The position numbers and the translations under genes are program-made. Of a stretch of 5,365 bases of DNA, positions 1-5,365 are shown piece by piece. The notes beneath the pieces were generated by a model. That model was not told the DNA's origin. It made no database searches and was given only the letters and a program-made list of their open reading frames with translations. Position 1 is the stretch's first letter. Each line of letters begins with the position of its first letter. Origin of the DNA: DATKKG01 sp035543015. Lineage in GTDB: Archaea > Thermoproteota > Nitrososphaeria > Conexivisphaerales > DTJL01. The stretch covers positions 1 through 5,365 of the forward strand of contig DATKKG010000060.1 of the NCBI GenBank assembly GCA_035543015.1, given 5' to 3'.

Positions 1-816
1 TACAATTGCGAAGCAGCTCATGGCTATGAGCACGGTACCGAAAGCCGCACCGCAGATTCGGAGGATCATGTCCGCTGCCTTGGCGGCGGCAACACCCCTC
101 TGTCCCGCATAGGCCTTGATCACCCATGCCGCAAGCACGAACGGGAAGATCCCCAACAGGACTGCCGTGGTGTCGCCGAGGAAGTGGTAGGTGCTGGTGC
201 CGATCCAGAAGTGTCCCTGCGGCCATCCGAAATACACGAAGTACGGTGACCCAGCGGTCCTCTCCACGTAGTCGACGAAGCCCATGGGGAAGGTCAGGCC
301 TCCCATGTACAGGAGGACCACTCCCAGCGTCCCCGCGAGGAAGCCAGCCGCCTTGAAGCCTCTTTCCCCGCTCATCATGAAGACGGTCCCTCCGATGGCC
401 ATGATAGAGCCCTGCAGAAGGTAGGGGTTCGTGTTAGAGTTCAGGCCGAAGAAGCCGAGCGGCCTCAGAACGGAAAACACGGCTGCACCAGCGAGGAAGA
501 GCCCCACGACCACCAACAGGGCGGTCCTTCGGGGTCTCCGTCCCCTAGCGGCCCTGTACCCGACCAGCGCCAGGGCCACCGTGGAGGCAGCGGTGAAGAG
601 GCGCATTTCGTTCAGTCTGATGAAGGCCTGCCACAAGGCCGCATTGCTTATGGGCCCCTGGAGGTAGAACCACGCCAGCGTTGCTAGGATGTCGCCAGCT
701 AGCCACGAAAGGCCAAGGAGCATCGCGGCCCATCCCAGCTCGGCAGGGAGGCGGTTGCTGTGGAGTCCCGTCCCCTCCTGCGACGGGAGGTCGACCTGGA
801 CCAACAGGTAGGCCAT
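1..816 (-). CDS. Multi-pass membrane protein of unknown function, partial (C-terminus beyond left edge)
   Basis: The minus strand is open for 272 codons from ATG at 816 to the window edge, with no stop. An in-frame TAA at 838-840 lies just upstream and limits the start. AAGGTC about 5 nt before the ATG is a weak Shine-Dalgarno match. The translation is strongly hydrophobic, with about seven likely membrane segments near residues 29-51, 72-90, 97-118, 132-148, 154-172, 212-235 and 250-270. Basic connecting loops such as RAARGRRPRR (about 88-97) suggest cytoplasmic sides. The loop at about 173-211 is rich in aromatic residues and contains FPMGFVDYVERTAGSPY. I recognise no family motif or catalytic signature, so no function is assigned. 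It follows the HTH-membrane regulator on the same strand after a 109-bp gap that contains a perfect inverted repeat. A regulator-target or operon link is possible but unproven. That it is coding is well supported by length and hydrophobic pattern. Confidence 0.8.
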   Translation of the reverse strand, partial: MAYLLVQVDLPSQEGTGLHSNRLPAELGWAAMLLGLSWLAGDILATLAWFYLQGPISNAALWQAFIRLNEMRLFTAASTVALALVGYRAARGRRPRRTALLVVVGLFLAGAAVFSVLRPLGFFGLNSNTNPYLLQGSIMAIGGTVFMMSGERGFKAAGFLAGTLGVVLLYMGGLTFPMGFVDYVERTAGSPYFVYFGWPQGHFWIGTSTYHFLGDTTAVLLGIFPFVLAAWVIKAYAGQRGVAAAKAADMILRICGAAFGTVLIAMSCFAIV

Positions 817-888
817 CGTCAGACCTTGGATATGACCTTACCTGCCTGTGATAGTATTCCATCAGAAGGCCCAGGTGGACGCGCTTCT

Positions 889-906
889 CTCTAGGCTCGC
901 CTAGAG
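889..906. repeat. Perfect inverted repeat, 8-bp arms
   Basis: CTCTAGGC and GCCTAGAG are exact reverse complements separated by only TC, giving an 18-bp near-palindrome. It lies 20 bp beyond the regulator stop codon and 73 bp before the ATG of the 7-TM gene. No T-run follows on either strand, so it is not a typical archaeal terminator. An operator for a dimeric winged-helix protein or an RNA hairpin in the intergenic leader are both possible. Function is inferred only from position and symmetry. Confidence 0.5.
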
Positions 907-925
907 TCCCGAGCCCAGGAGCGTG

Positions 926-2557
926 TCAAGACCTCGAAGTATCAACACAGGCCAGCATTTTACCGTGCTGAAGAAGCAAGAGGTTGCCAGAGGACGCCAG
1001 TGGGAAGTAGTAGCTCGGCGACGCCTGCCAAGGCCAGACCCACGTTGGCCAAGGCACATCGAGAACAAGGCGACCAGTCAGCGAGTCGGCCAGCGCCAGC
1101 TTCTGATAGTTCGAGGAGCTAACTGACGTTCCGGTGTAGCTCAGAAGAATTCTGCCGTCAGGGAACAGGATAGGCTGCGCGTAGGTAATCCCTTCGAGTG
1201 CGCCAGCCGACTGAACCGCCAAGTTCGTCTGCCATAGTGGGCTTCCGTCGGGGGAGACGGCCTCATAAGTCGCTCCGCCGCTGCACAAGAGCATCAGCCC
1301 TCCAAGGGAAGTCACAGCAGCCCCCGATCCCGAGAGCAAGGACAGGGACACGTTCACGGCAAGCGTCGGCTCGCCAGCGCTGAAGTCCATTCCGTACAGA
1401 TTGAGATGGCTGCCCGTCGGCACTTGGTAGTAGAGCGTCTCGCCGATCGTGGTCCCCTTGGTGTTCACCACGAAGCCTGGAAGTGGTCCAGACCATGTGA
1501 GGTTCCTTGTATCTTCTGTGAAGCCGAAGGCCTGCTGGGACCACCCGTCCGCTACTATCAAGTGATGCGGAGTCGCGAAAGCGCTGTCGTCCCCACCTGC
1601 CCATCCGTTCCCTCCTCCTACTGAGATGTTCCCTACCAGCCCGCTCCGACCCCCGTATGCGGCGATGCTCATGATGCCGCCCACCTGAACATATGCCGCA
1701 TAAATCTCCCTGCTTTCGCCGACCAAGAAGTCTGATTGTCCCGCGATTTGCGTCATCGGGATCCTCGTCGCATCGACCAAGGCTCCGTTGGTGGCGTTGT
1801 ATCTCAGGGCGACGAGTGAAACCGAGTCACCATCCAGGGAGGAGGTAGCGTTGGCACCAGCCGCCACAGTCGTCAGACAGACGTCTCCGTCCAAGAAGAA
1901 GAGGTGAGGGGAGGTTCGGAAGTAGTTCCTGAACGTGACGAAGACCTGCCAAGAGAGGGACCCGTCGGCCAACGCGAAGGCGTCTAGGCTGAACGTCTCG
2001 AAGATCCCCTGTGAAGGACCCGTGTGGGTTTCGTTGAAACTCAGGTCTTCCACGCCGTAGAACCTGTTCTGGTCGGCGAGGCCCCCGCCGTCCACGAATA
2101 GGGGCACGTTCTTCGTCCAGACCTCGGTCATGGCAGTCGCTGCTGTGTCACCACTCAATAGAGCGTACTCCTGGTAAGCCGCCACGGAAGCGAAGAGGAG
2201 TAAAGCGGCGACCAACACAGCTAGAACCTCCCTGCTGATGATCACCTTCCTGTCTCCAGATCGTCCGTTTCCTTGATGGGCCGCTCCAGAAGTGGTCACT
2301 ATCCTGAGGGCTTCTCTTCCTTCGTCCGTCAAAGTGTAACCGCCGTTGACAGACGTCTTGATGAGCCCGTCCAACTTGCTCAGGTGGAATTGGAGATGGC
2401 CGCTGCTTTCCACACCCAGCTTCCTCTTGAGTTCGGAGAAGCCGAGTGGACCTTCGTTCAAAGCCTGAAGTATCCTTATCCTGATTGGGTGGCCTAGTGC
2501 TTCGAAGAGTTCAGCCCTGGAAGGATCGAAGTCTTTGGTGTTGGACTCGTCGCCCAT
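926..2557 (-). CDS. Membrane-anchored ArsR-like winged-helix regulator with extracytoplasmic PQQ/propeller-like domain
   Basis: This is a 543-residue protein in three parts. Residues about 14-88 form an ArsR-type winged helix: EALGHPIRIRILQAL, a recognition helix around SSGHLQFHLSKLDGLI (51-66), and a wing followed by GGYTLTDEGREAL (72-84). No ArsR metal-binding Cys motif is present. Residues about 105-128 form a single hydrophobic helix after a basic linker. Residues 129-543 are beta-rich, with PQQ-like elements such as LSWQ (201), RYNATNGALV (252), GSPLWQTNL (438) and ALADSLTGRLV (488), and six N-glycosylation sequons (N175, N236, N254, N310, N352, N402), all after the helix. The implied topology is DNA-binding domain inside and sensor domain outside, so a one-component regulator that binds DNA from the membrane. 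The ligand and target genes are unknown. The ATG at 2557 is supported by a TATA box giving a transcript start only a few bases upstream. The propeller assignment is weaker than the HTH and TM calls, since the repeats are degenerate. Confidence 0.88.
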   Translation of the reverse strand: MGDESNTKDFDPSRAELFEALGHPIRIRILQALNEGPLGFSELKRKLGVESSGHLQFHLSKLDGLIKTSVNGGYTLTDEGREALRIVTTSGAAHQGNGRSGDRKVIISREVLAVLVAALLLFASVAAYQEYALLSGDTAATAMTEVWTKNVPLFVDGGGLADQNRFYGVEDLSFNETHTGPSQGIFETFSLDAFALADGSLSWQVFVTFRNYFRTSPHLFFLDGDVCLTTVAAGANATSSLDGDSVSLVALRYNATNGALVDATRIPMTQIAGQSDFLVGESREIYAAYVQVGGIMSIAAYGGRSGLVGNISVGGGNGWAGGDDSAFATPHHLIVADGWSQQAFGFTEDTRNLTWSGPLPGFVVNTKGTTIGETLYYQVPTGSHLNLYGMDFSAGEPTLAVNVSLSLLSGSGAAVTSLGGLMLLCSGGATYEAVSPDGSPLWQTNLAVQSAGALEGITYAQPILFPDGRILLSYTGTSVSSSNYQKLALADSLTGRLVLDVPWPTWVWPWQASPSYYFPLASSGNLLLLQHGKMLACVDTSRS

Positions 2558-2581
2558 TGCCCTTACCGAAGGCGTAGAGGC

Positions 2582-2590
2582 GATATAATA
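2582..2590 (-). promoter_or_regulatory. Archaeal TATA box for the HTH-membrane regulator
   Basis: On the minus strand the sequence reads TATTATATC, preceded by purine-rich GAACAAGG that could serve as a BRE. Its centre is about 29 bp upstream of the ATG at 2557. With the usual archaeal TATA-to-start distance of about 26 bp, transcription would begin around 2558-2562, giving a leaderless or almost leaderless mRNA. No Shine-Dalgarno is seen at usual spacing, which agrees. The start site itself is inferred. Confidence 0.7.
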
Positions 2591-2691
2591 CCTTGTTCGT
2601 AGACAGCCTGGCTTTATCTCCAGGGCGCTTTGGCCGTTAGAGTGCCTAGGTCGGCGTGGTTCCCGACATCCCTGCCGACTCGCTGACCGTT

Positions 2692-2703
2692 ATTCAGCTG
2701 AAT
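2692..2703. repeat. 12-bp perfect palindrome over the signal peptidase stop codon
   Basis: ATTCAGCTGAAT equals its own reverse complement. It includes the TGA stop of the signal peptidase gene (minus strand, 2694-2696) and its last sense codons. It could be a protein-binding site or chance; no T-run follows to suggest a terminator. Confidence 0.35.
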
Positions 2704-3113
2704 GCTAGGTGGAATACTCCTAGTAGTCCCATGCCTCCCACAAGAGGCACGACGGCAACGACCTTCCCCACCAAGTCATCTTTGGTCACGACAGTGGGAT
2801 CAGGGATTGGGTTCCCGTCTCCTTTCGTGGCCAGCGCGGTCGCTCCGCCCTGCACTTCTATGGAAATGACCCTGTGGATAACGTTCACGTTGCCATTTCT
2901 GTACACGATGACGTCCCCGACATGTACGACTCCTATGGCGGAGTGAGTTACAATTGCGAGGTCACCGCCATTGATTGCTGGGGTCATGCTCGTGCCCTCA
3001 ACAGGGAAGTCGAACAGGAGGTAATTACCGACGTTTGAGACGATGATGACTAACAAGACGGTCGCTATTGCGGAGAAAACTATCATACGTGTCCTCAGAT
3101 GCCTCGCTGTCAC
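2694..3113 (-). CDS. Signal peptidase I, archaeal/ER type (S26B)
   Basis: This membrane serine protease removes signal peptides from exported proteins. From the chosen GTG start it is 139 residues, within the usual short archaeal range. After a basic N-terminus (ARHLRTR) comes a membrane anchor at about 10-33. The catalytic serine is in VEGTSMTPAINGGD (Ser42). The family's His, in place of the bacterial Lys, is in VNVIHRVI (His80). The acidic motif TKGDGNPIPDP supplies Asp99 and Asp105. A second hydrophobic stretch (about 117-139) closes the protein. The frame stays open upstream to a TTG at 3242, but those 43 extra residues are acidic, contain Cys and lack family similarity, and they would cross the likely promoter. 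GTG at 3113 keeps the basic residues before the anchor and sits about 26-30 bp after the TATA-like TGTTTATC. ATG at 3086 is an alternative start. It is divergent from the ABC operon and is followed on the same strand by the regulator after 136 bp. Confidence 0.92.
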   Translation of the reverse strand: MTARHLRTRMIVFSAIATVLLVIIVSNVGNYLLFDFPVEGTSMTPAINGGDLAIVTHSAIGVVHVGDVIVYRNGNVNVIHRVISIEVQGGATALATKGDGNPIPDPTVVTKDDLVGKVVAVVPLVGGMGLLGVFHLAFS

Positions 3114-3138
3114 GATGTCCCAGTAAGGCAATCCTCCA

Positions 3139-3146
3139 GATAAACA
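3139..3146 (-). promoter_or_regulatory. Candidate TATA box for signal peptidase
   Basis: TGTTTATC on the minus strand is centred about 29 bp before the GTG at 3113, which would give a near-leaderless transcript as proposed for the regulator gene. A second TATA-like element, TTTAAGG, lies a few bases further upstream and could be used instead. Confidence 0.35.
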
Positions 3147-3289
3147 ATCCTTAAACCTGTGCGGGAGACAATCAGGCGAGTCCTCGTCAAGCCAGCCCGT
3201 TTCTCCTCGCAGGTCCAAGCCCATGCCCCAAGTCCTTCTCAAAACACATAAGCAAGGTGGAGCAGGACTTCGTTGTAGGCAGTAGTCGC

Positions 3290-3295
3290 AGGTGA
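3290..3295 (+). promoter_or_regulatory. Shine-Dalgarno AGGTGA that fixes the ABC ATPase start at CTG
   Basis: AGGTGA matches the archaeal anti-Shine-Dalgarno complement (GGAGGTGA). It is followed by a 6-nt spacer (GAGACT) and then CTG at 3302. The TGA inside the site (3293-3295) is also the in-frame upstream stop of the ATPase frame, so no start further upstream is possible. Confidence 0.65.
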
Positions 3296-3301
3296 GAGAC
3301 T

Positions 3302-4228
3302 CTGATTGAAACCAACGATCTCACAAAGAAGTTCGGGAATCTGACGGCGGTCGACAGGGTCACCCTCGAGGTCAAAGAGGGCGAAATCTTCGGCTTCCTG
3401 GGACCGAACGGGGCGGGGAAGACCACCACAATCAGAATGCTCTGCTGCCTGATATCCAAGACGAGCGGGACCGCCAGAGTAGCGGGATACGAAGTCGGCA
3501 ATGCCGTGGACTCCCTGAAGATAAGGAAGCTGATCGGGCTCGTCCCCGACAACGTCGGCCTCTACGAGAGCCTGTCTGCCTACGACAACCTGGATTTCTA
3601 CGGGAAGTTCTACGACTGCACGGAAGCGCAGAGGAGGGAAAGCATACCACGCTTTCTCAAGATGTTGGGGCTATGGGAGAAGAAGGACGCAGCCGCGGGG
3701 ACCTTCTCAAAAGGGATGAAGCAGAAGCTGGCCATAGCCCGCGCGCTCATCCACGACCCCCAAATACTCTTCATGGATGAGCCTACGGCCAACCTGGACC
3801 CCGAGGCGGCGGTGGCGGTGAGGGAGATCATCCTGGAGCTGAAGAAACAGCGGAAGACCATCTTCCTCAACACTCACAACCTCGACGAAGCCCAGAGGAT
3901 TTGCGATAGGATTGGGATACTGAACACCAAGCTGCGTGCGGTTGGCACCCCAGAGGAACTCGAGCAGTCGGTGCGCGGCAGGATGACCGTAGTGCAGTTG
4001 GAGCGGGTGAACGAAGCCGTCCTCGCGGCCTTGAAGGATCTTCGGCTTGGGGACCTGTCAGTCGAGGGCAACAGGATATCAGTCGGAGTGACGAGTCCTG
4101 AAAAGGAGAACCCGACCATCCTCGACGCGATATTCCGAGCAGGAGGCCGTATTCAGTCCGTCAACGTGGTCGGGTCCACTCTAGAAGATGCCTACCTGAG
4201 ACTTGTAAGGGAGAAGGAGAAGGCTTGA
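3302..4228 (+). CDS. ABC-2 type exporter ATP-binding protein, apparent CTG start
   Basis: This is the cytoplasmic ATPase that drives an exporter with the permease encoded next to it. From CTG it is 308 residues, the usual length for the DrrA/NatA/CcmA-like class. Visible motifs are Walker A GPNGAGKTT (34-42), Q-loop region VPDNVGLYESL (81-91), signature FSKGMKQKLAIARAL (135-149), Walker B ILFMDEP (155-161), D-loop ANLD (163-166) and H-loop His192 in NTHNLDEA. A C-terminal accessory domain spans about 215-308. The Q-loop position is Asp83 rather than Gln, and the signature is FSKGM rather than LSGGQ; both kinds of change occur in this class. The first ATG (3437) would delete Walker A, so it cannot be the true start. 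Family members usually begin M-I-E, and here CTG precedes ATT GAA, with AGGTGA 6 nt upstream. The substrate is unknown. Its stop overlaps the permease start by 3 nt of sequence in TTGA. Confidence 0.95.
   Translation: MIETNDLTKKFGNLTAVDRVTLEVKEGEIFGFLGPNGAGKTTTIRMLCCLISKTSGTARVAGYEVGNAVDSLKIRKLIGLVPDNVGLYESLSAYDNLDFYGKFYDCTEAQRRESIPRFLKMLGLWEKKDAAAGTFSKGMKQKLAIARALIHDPQILFMDEPTANLDPEAAVAVREIILELKKQRKTIFLNTHNLDEAQRICDRIGILNTKLRAVGTPEELEQSVRGRMTVVQLERVNEAVLAALKDLRLGDLSVEGNRISVGVTSPEKENPTILDAIFRAGGRIQSVNVVGSTLEDAYLRLVREKEKA
4214..4219 (+). promoter_or_regulatory. Ribosome binding site for the permease, inside the ATPase 3' end
   Basis: AAGGAG lies 5 nt before the TTG at 4225, in a purine-rich run (4209-4223) coding for the ATPase tail REKEK. 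With the overlapping TTGA stop/start this supports a TTG start and coupled translation of the two subunits. Confidence 0.6.
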
Positions 4229-4968
4229 GACCCTCCAAGTCCTGGGACGTCGCATCGAAGGACTTCAGGGTGTTCTTGAGGAAGAAGAACGTCATCGTTT
4301 CGATGCTCGCCTTCCCACTTGTCATAGCGATCCTCCTGACCTATGTGGCTGGGTTTGTCATAGGTCGTGCAGGGGGAGGAAGCGCAGGAAGCACAGCGTT
4401 ACTCTTGCTCCTGCCGTCGTTCACCTTCTACTACGCCATCGTCGCGTCCATCCTTCCTACAACCATCGCATCCTACAGCCTCGTCGGTGAAAAGGTGGAG
4501 AAGAGCCTCGAGCCGCTCCTCGCCACCCCGATGACGGACGAAGAAATCCTGTTTGGGAAGGGGATAGCGGCCTTCCTCCCAGCGATGCTGGCCACCTATC
4601 TGGGGGCCTCGATCTTCATGGTATCTACCGATCTCCTGACTCGTGACGCCTTTGGCTACTACTATTTCCCCAACCTGGGAGCGGGCACCATCCTCCTGCT
4701 CTTGGCTCCCCTTTCGGCGATAATGAGCATTGAAGTGAACGTGATGATCTCTTCAAGGGTTAGCGATGTGCGCGTGTCGCAGCAACTAGGCTTACTCACG
4801 GTCTTCCCAATGGCGGGGATCTACTTGGCGGGAGAACTTGGCCTGTTATCGTTCGACGCCATCACCTTTTTCGTAATCTCGGCCTTCCTCCTGATCGTTG
4901 ATCTCCTTCTGCTTTACGCCACCAGAGCCACATTCCGCAGAGATGAGATCCTCACCAAGTGGAAGTGA
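4225..4968 (+). CDS. ABC-2 type exporter permease
   Basis: This is the membrane subunit that pairs with the ATPase just upstream, 247 residues. It starts at TTG within TTGA, where the ATPase TGA overlaps it; the first internal ATG (residue 27) falls inside helix 1, so it is unlikely. Six membrane segments are visible at about 24-48, 58-86, 113-135, 152-175, 187-207 and 213-232. A short amphipathic, basic N-terminus (SWDVASKDFRVFLRKKN) precedes helix 1, as is typical for ABC-2 permeases. The cytoplasmic loop GEKVEKSLEPLLATPMTDEEILFGK (about 88-112) matches the conserved ABC-2 pattern, in which E-K-x-x-x-S/T-L-E-P-L-L-A-T-P precedes a helix-start Gly-Lys. The C-terminus (FRRDEILTKWK) is basic and is the normal end of such proteins, so the gene looks complete. 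The transported substrate cannot be read from sequence; lipid, drug, ion or peptide export are all known for the class. Confidence 0.93.
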   Translation: MRPSKSWDVASKDFRVFLRKKNVIVSMLAFPLVIAILLTYVAGFVIGRAGGGSAGSTALLLLLPSFTFYYAIVASILPTTIASYSLVGEKVEKSLEPLLATPMTDEEILFGKGIAAFLPAMLATYLGASIFMVSTDLLTRDAFGYYYFPNLGAGTILLLLAPLSAIMSIEVNVMISSRVSDVRVSQQLGLLTVFPMAGIYLAGELGLLSFDAITFFVISAFLLIVDLLLLYATRATFRRDEILTKWK

Positions 4969-5050
4969 AGAAGGTTGGGTTCGCAGGTCCAATGGCACAC
5001 TTTCGACTTATTAGAGGTCCCACGTGGACGCGGTTCCCTAAGGGTCCGAC

Positions 5051-5062
5051 TTTCCTGTCTTT
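5051..5062 (+). terminator. Possible T-rich terminator of the ABC operon
   Basis: TTTCCTGTCTTT lies about 80 bp after the permease stop. Archaeal RNA polymerase often stops at T-rich tracts without a hairpin. The run is interrupted by C and G, so support is weak. Confidence 0.25.
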
Positions 5063-5090
5063 AACCGTCGCAAGATGGAAATCGCCACTA

Positions 5091-5112
5091 TACCCACCCT
5101 TTTAGGAGGGTA
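5091..5112. repeat. Imperfect inverted repeat, 8-bp arms with one mismatch
   Basis: TACCCACC pairs with GGAGGGTA around a 6-nt loop CTTTTA, with one A-A mismatch. It sits between two convergent genes and may be a transcript-end hairpin, but no T-run follows it on either strand. Confidence 0.35.
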
Positions 5113-5156
5113 AAGGTCCCACCGCTCCCACCAAGAGAAGTGGCATTGGGTAGTCT

Positions 5157-5178
5157 TGGACATCAATTCGCATGTCCA
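5157..5178. repeat. Inverted repeat, 7-bp arms, past the end of the right-edge gene
   Basis: TGGACAT and ATGTCCA are perfect reverse complements around the 8-nt loop CAATTCGC. The right arm can instead pair with a further TGGAC at 5185-5189 (GTCCA, loop TAGGCG, TGGAC), so two mutually exclusive hairpins are possible. It begins about 34 bp past the stop of the minus-strand gene, where a 3' end structure would be expected. Confidence 0.4.
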
Positions 5179-5211
5179 TAGGCGTGGACCTGAGGCAGTC
5201 GTAGGCTGGCG

Positions 5212-5365
5212 CTACACGTAGTCCGATCTCATGGATCTTAGGTATCGCCCTTCGCCGTGGTTCCGTCCCGCGTTGAAGGCTATGAGTGACAGGAGCACGC
5301 CGAGCAGGACGGCGATGATGATCAGGATTATCAGCACAACGAGGTCCGACTGGCGATCGTTCTGC
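5212..5365 (-). CDS. C-terminal membrane anchor of an unidentified protein, partial (N-terminus beyond right edge)
   Basis: The minus strand is open from the right edge to TAG at 5212-5214 and encodes the last 50 residues of a protein. About residues 7-29 of this fragment are a very hydrophobic Leu/Ile/Val helix, followed by a polar, basic tail (FNAGRNHGEGRYLRSMRSDYV). By the positive-inside rule the tail is cytoplasmic, so the missing N-terminal part would be outside if this is the only helix. That pattern fits a C-terminally anchored surface protein, but a multi-pass protein is equally possible. No family can be named from this fragment. It converges on the ABC operon and is not part of it. 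Confidence 0.65.
   Translation of the reverse strand, partial: QNDRQSDLVVLIILIIIAVLLGVLLSLIAFNAGRNHGEGRYLRSMRSDYV

Larger units (their letters stand above)
3114..3301. promoter_or_regulatory. Divergent intergenic region between signal peptidase and ABC operon
   Basis: This 188-bp region must hold promoters for both directions. For the minus strand, TGTTTATC (3139-3146) and TTTAAGG (3149-3155) are TATA-like. For the plus strand, ACATAAG (3246-3252) is a weak TATA candidate that would start transcription near 3275-3280 and leave a short leader containing the Shine-Dalgarno. A minus-strand GGAGG (3133-3137) lies 19 nt before the GTG, too far for normal use. No convincing operator repeat was seen. 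Confidence 0.4.
4969..5211. other. Convergent intergenic region
   Basis: This 243-bp stretch lies between the ends of the ABC permease (plus) and a minus-strand membrane protein. It has no convincing gene. It holds a pyrimidine-rich tract, TTTCCTGTCTTT (5051-5062), that could terminate the ABC transcript, and two inverted repeats (5091-5112 and 5157-5178) given separately. A 37-codon ORF (4992-5105) is judged spurious. No tRNA or box C/D RNA fold was recognised. Confidence 0.55.

Noticed and set aside
545..862. Minus-strand 105-codon ORF starting at 862
   Set aside because: It lies in another frame over the 7-TM gene; its translation is Pro/Arg/Gly-rich low-complexity sequence typical of a shadow frame in GC-rich DNA.
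2656..2946. Plus-strand 96-codon ORF over the signal peptidase
   Set aside because: It is antisense to a gene with intact catalytic motifs and has no recognisable features.
3187..3552. Minus-strand 121-codon ORF opposite the ABC ATPase start
   Set aside because: It covers the Walker A region of a clearly recognised gene on the other strand and shows no domain of its own.
4981..4992. 12-base exact repeat TCGCAGGTCCAA shared with 3207-3218
   Set aside because: About one such pair is expected by chance in 5 kb, and AGGTCC occurs often in this window, also inside genes.
5020..5039. Near-repeat (17 of 20 bases) of 871-890 around GTGGACGCG, both copies intergenic
   Set aside because: One such match is close to what chance allows in a GC-rich window of this size, and the two copies differ in orientation relative to the genes they follow.
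4992..5105. 37-codon plus-strand ORF in the convergent intergenic region
   Set aside because: It has only a weak, too-close AGGT before the ATG, no recognisable motif, and it runs into the inverted repeat at 5091-5112.

Overview
The window looks like part of an archaeal chromosome of moderate to high GC content. The support is a strong TATA box (TATTATATC) placed for a near-leaderless transcript, an ER/archaeal-type signal peptidase with a Ser/His rather than Ser/Lys active site, an ArsR-like winged-helix protein carrying a transmembrane segment and an outer domain rich in N-glycosylation sequons, and a Shine-Dalgarno AGGTGA in front of the ABC operon. The lineage cannot be fixed from sequence alone. 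An uncultured thermoplasmatal or thaumarchaeal/bathyarchaeal-like organism would fit, but this is inference.

Layout from left to right. Positions 1-816 (minus) hold a multi-pass membrane protein of unknown function that runs off the left edge. Positions 926-2557 (minus) encode a 543-residue HTH-TM-ectodomain protein, read here as a membrane-anchored one-component regulator with a PQQ/beta-propeller-like outer domain. Positions 2694-3113 (minus) encode signal peptidase I. After a divergent promoter region, 3302-4228 and 4225-4968 (plus) form a tightly coupled two-gene ABC-2 exporter operon (ATPase and six-helix permease). A 243-bp convergent intergenic stretch with inverted repeats follows. 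The C-terminal end of a membrane-anchored minus-strand protein (stop at 5212) enters from the right edge.

The ATPase and permease together form one exporter of unknown substrate. The three minus-strand genes all concern the cell envelope (secretion, envelope sensing, membrane protein), but the gaps of 110-136 bp and a separate promoter before the regulator suggest they are not one simple operon. The points most worth a second look are the regulator architecture, an apparent CTG start codon on the ABC ATPase, and a perfect 8-bp-arm inverted repeat between the regulator and the 7-TM gene. I did not find a convincing entirely new system.
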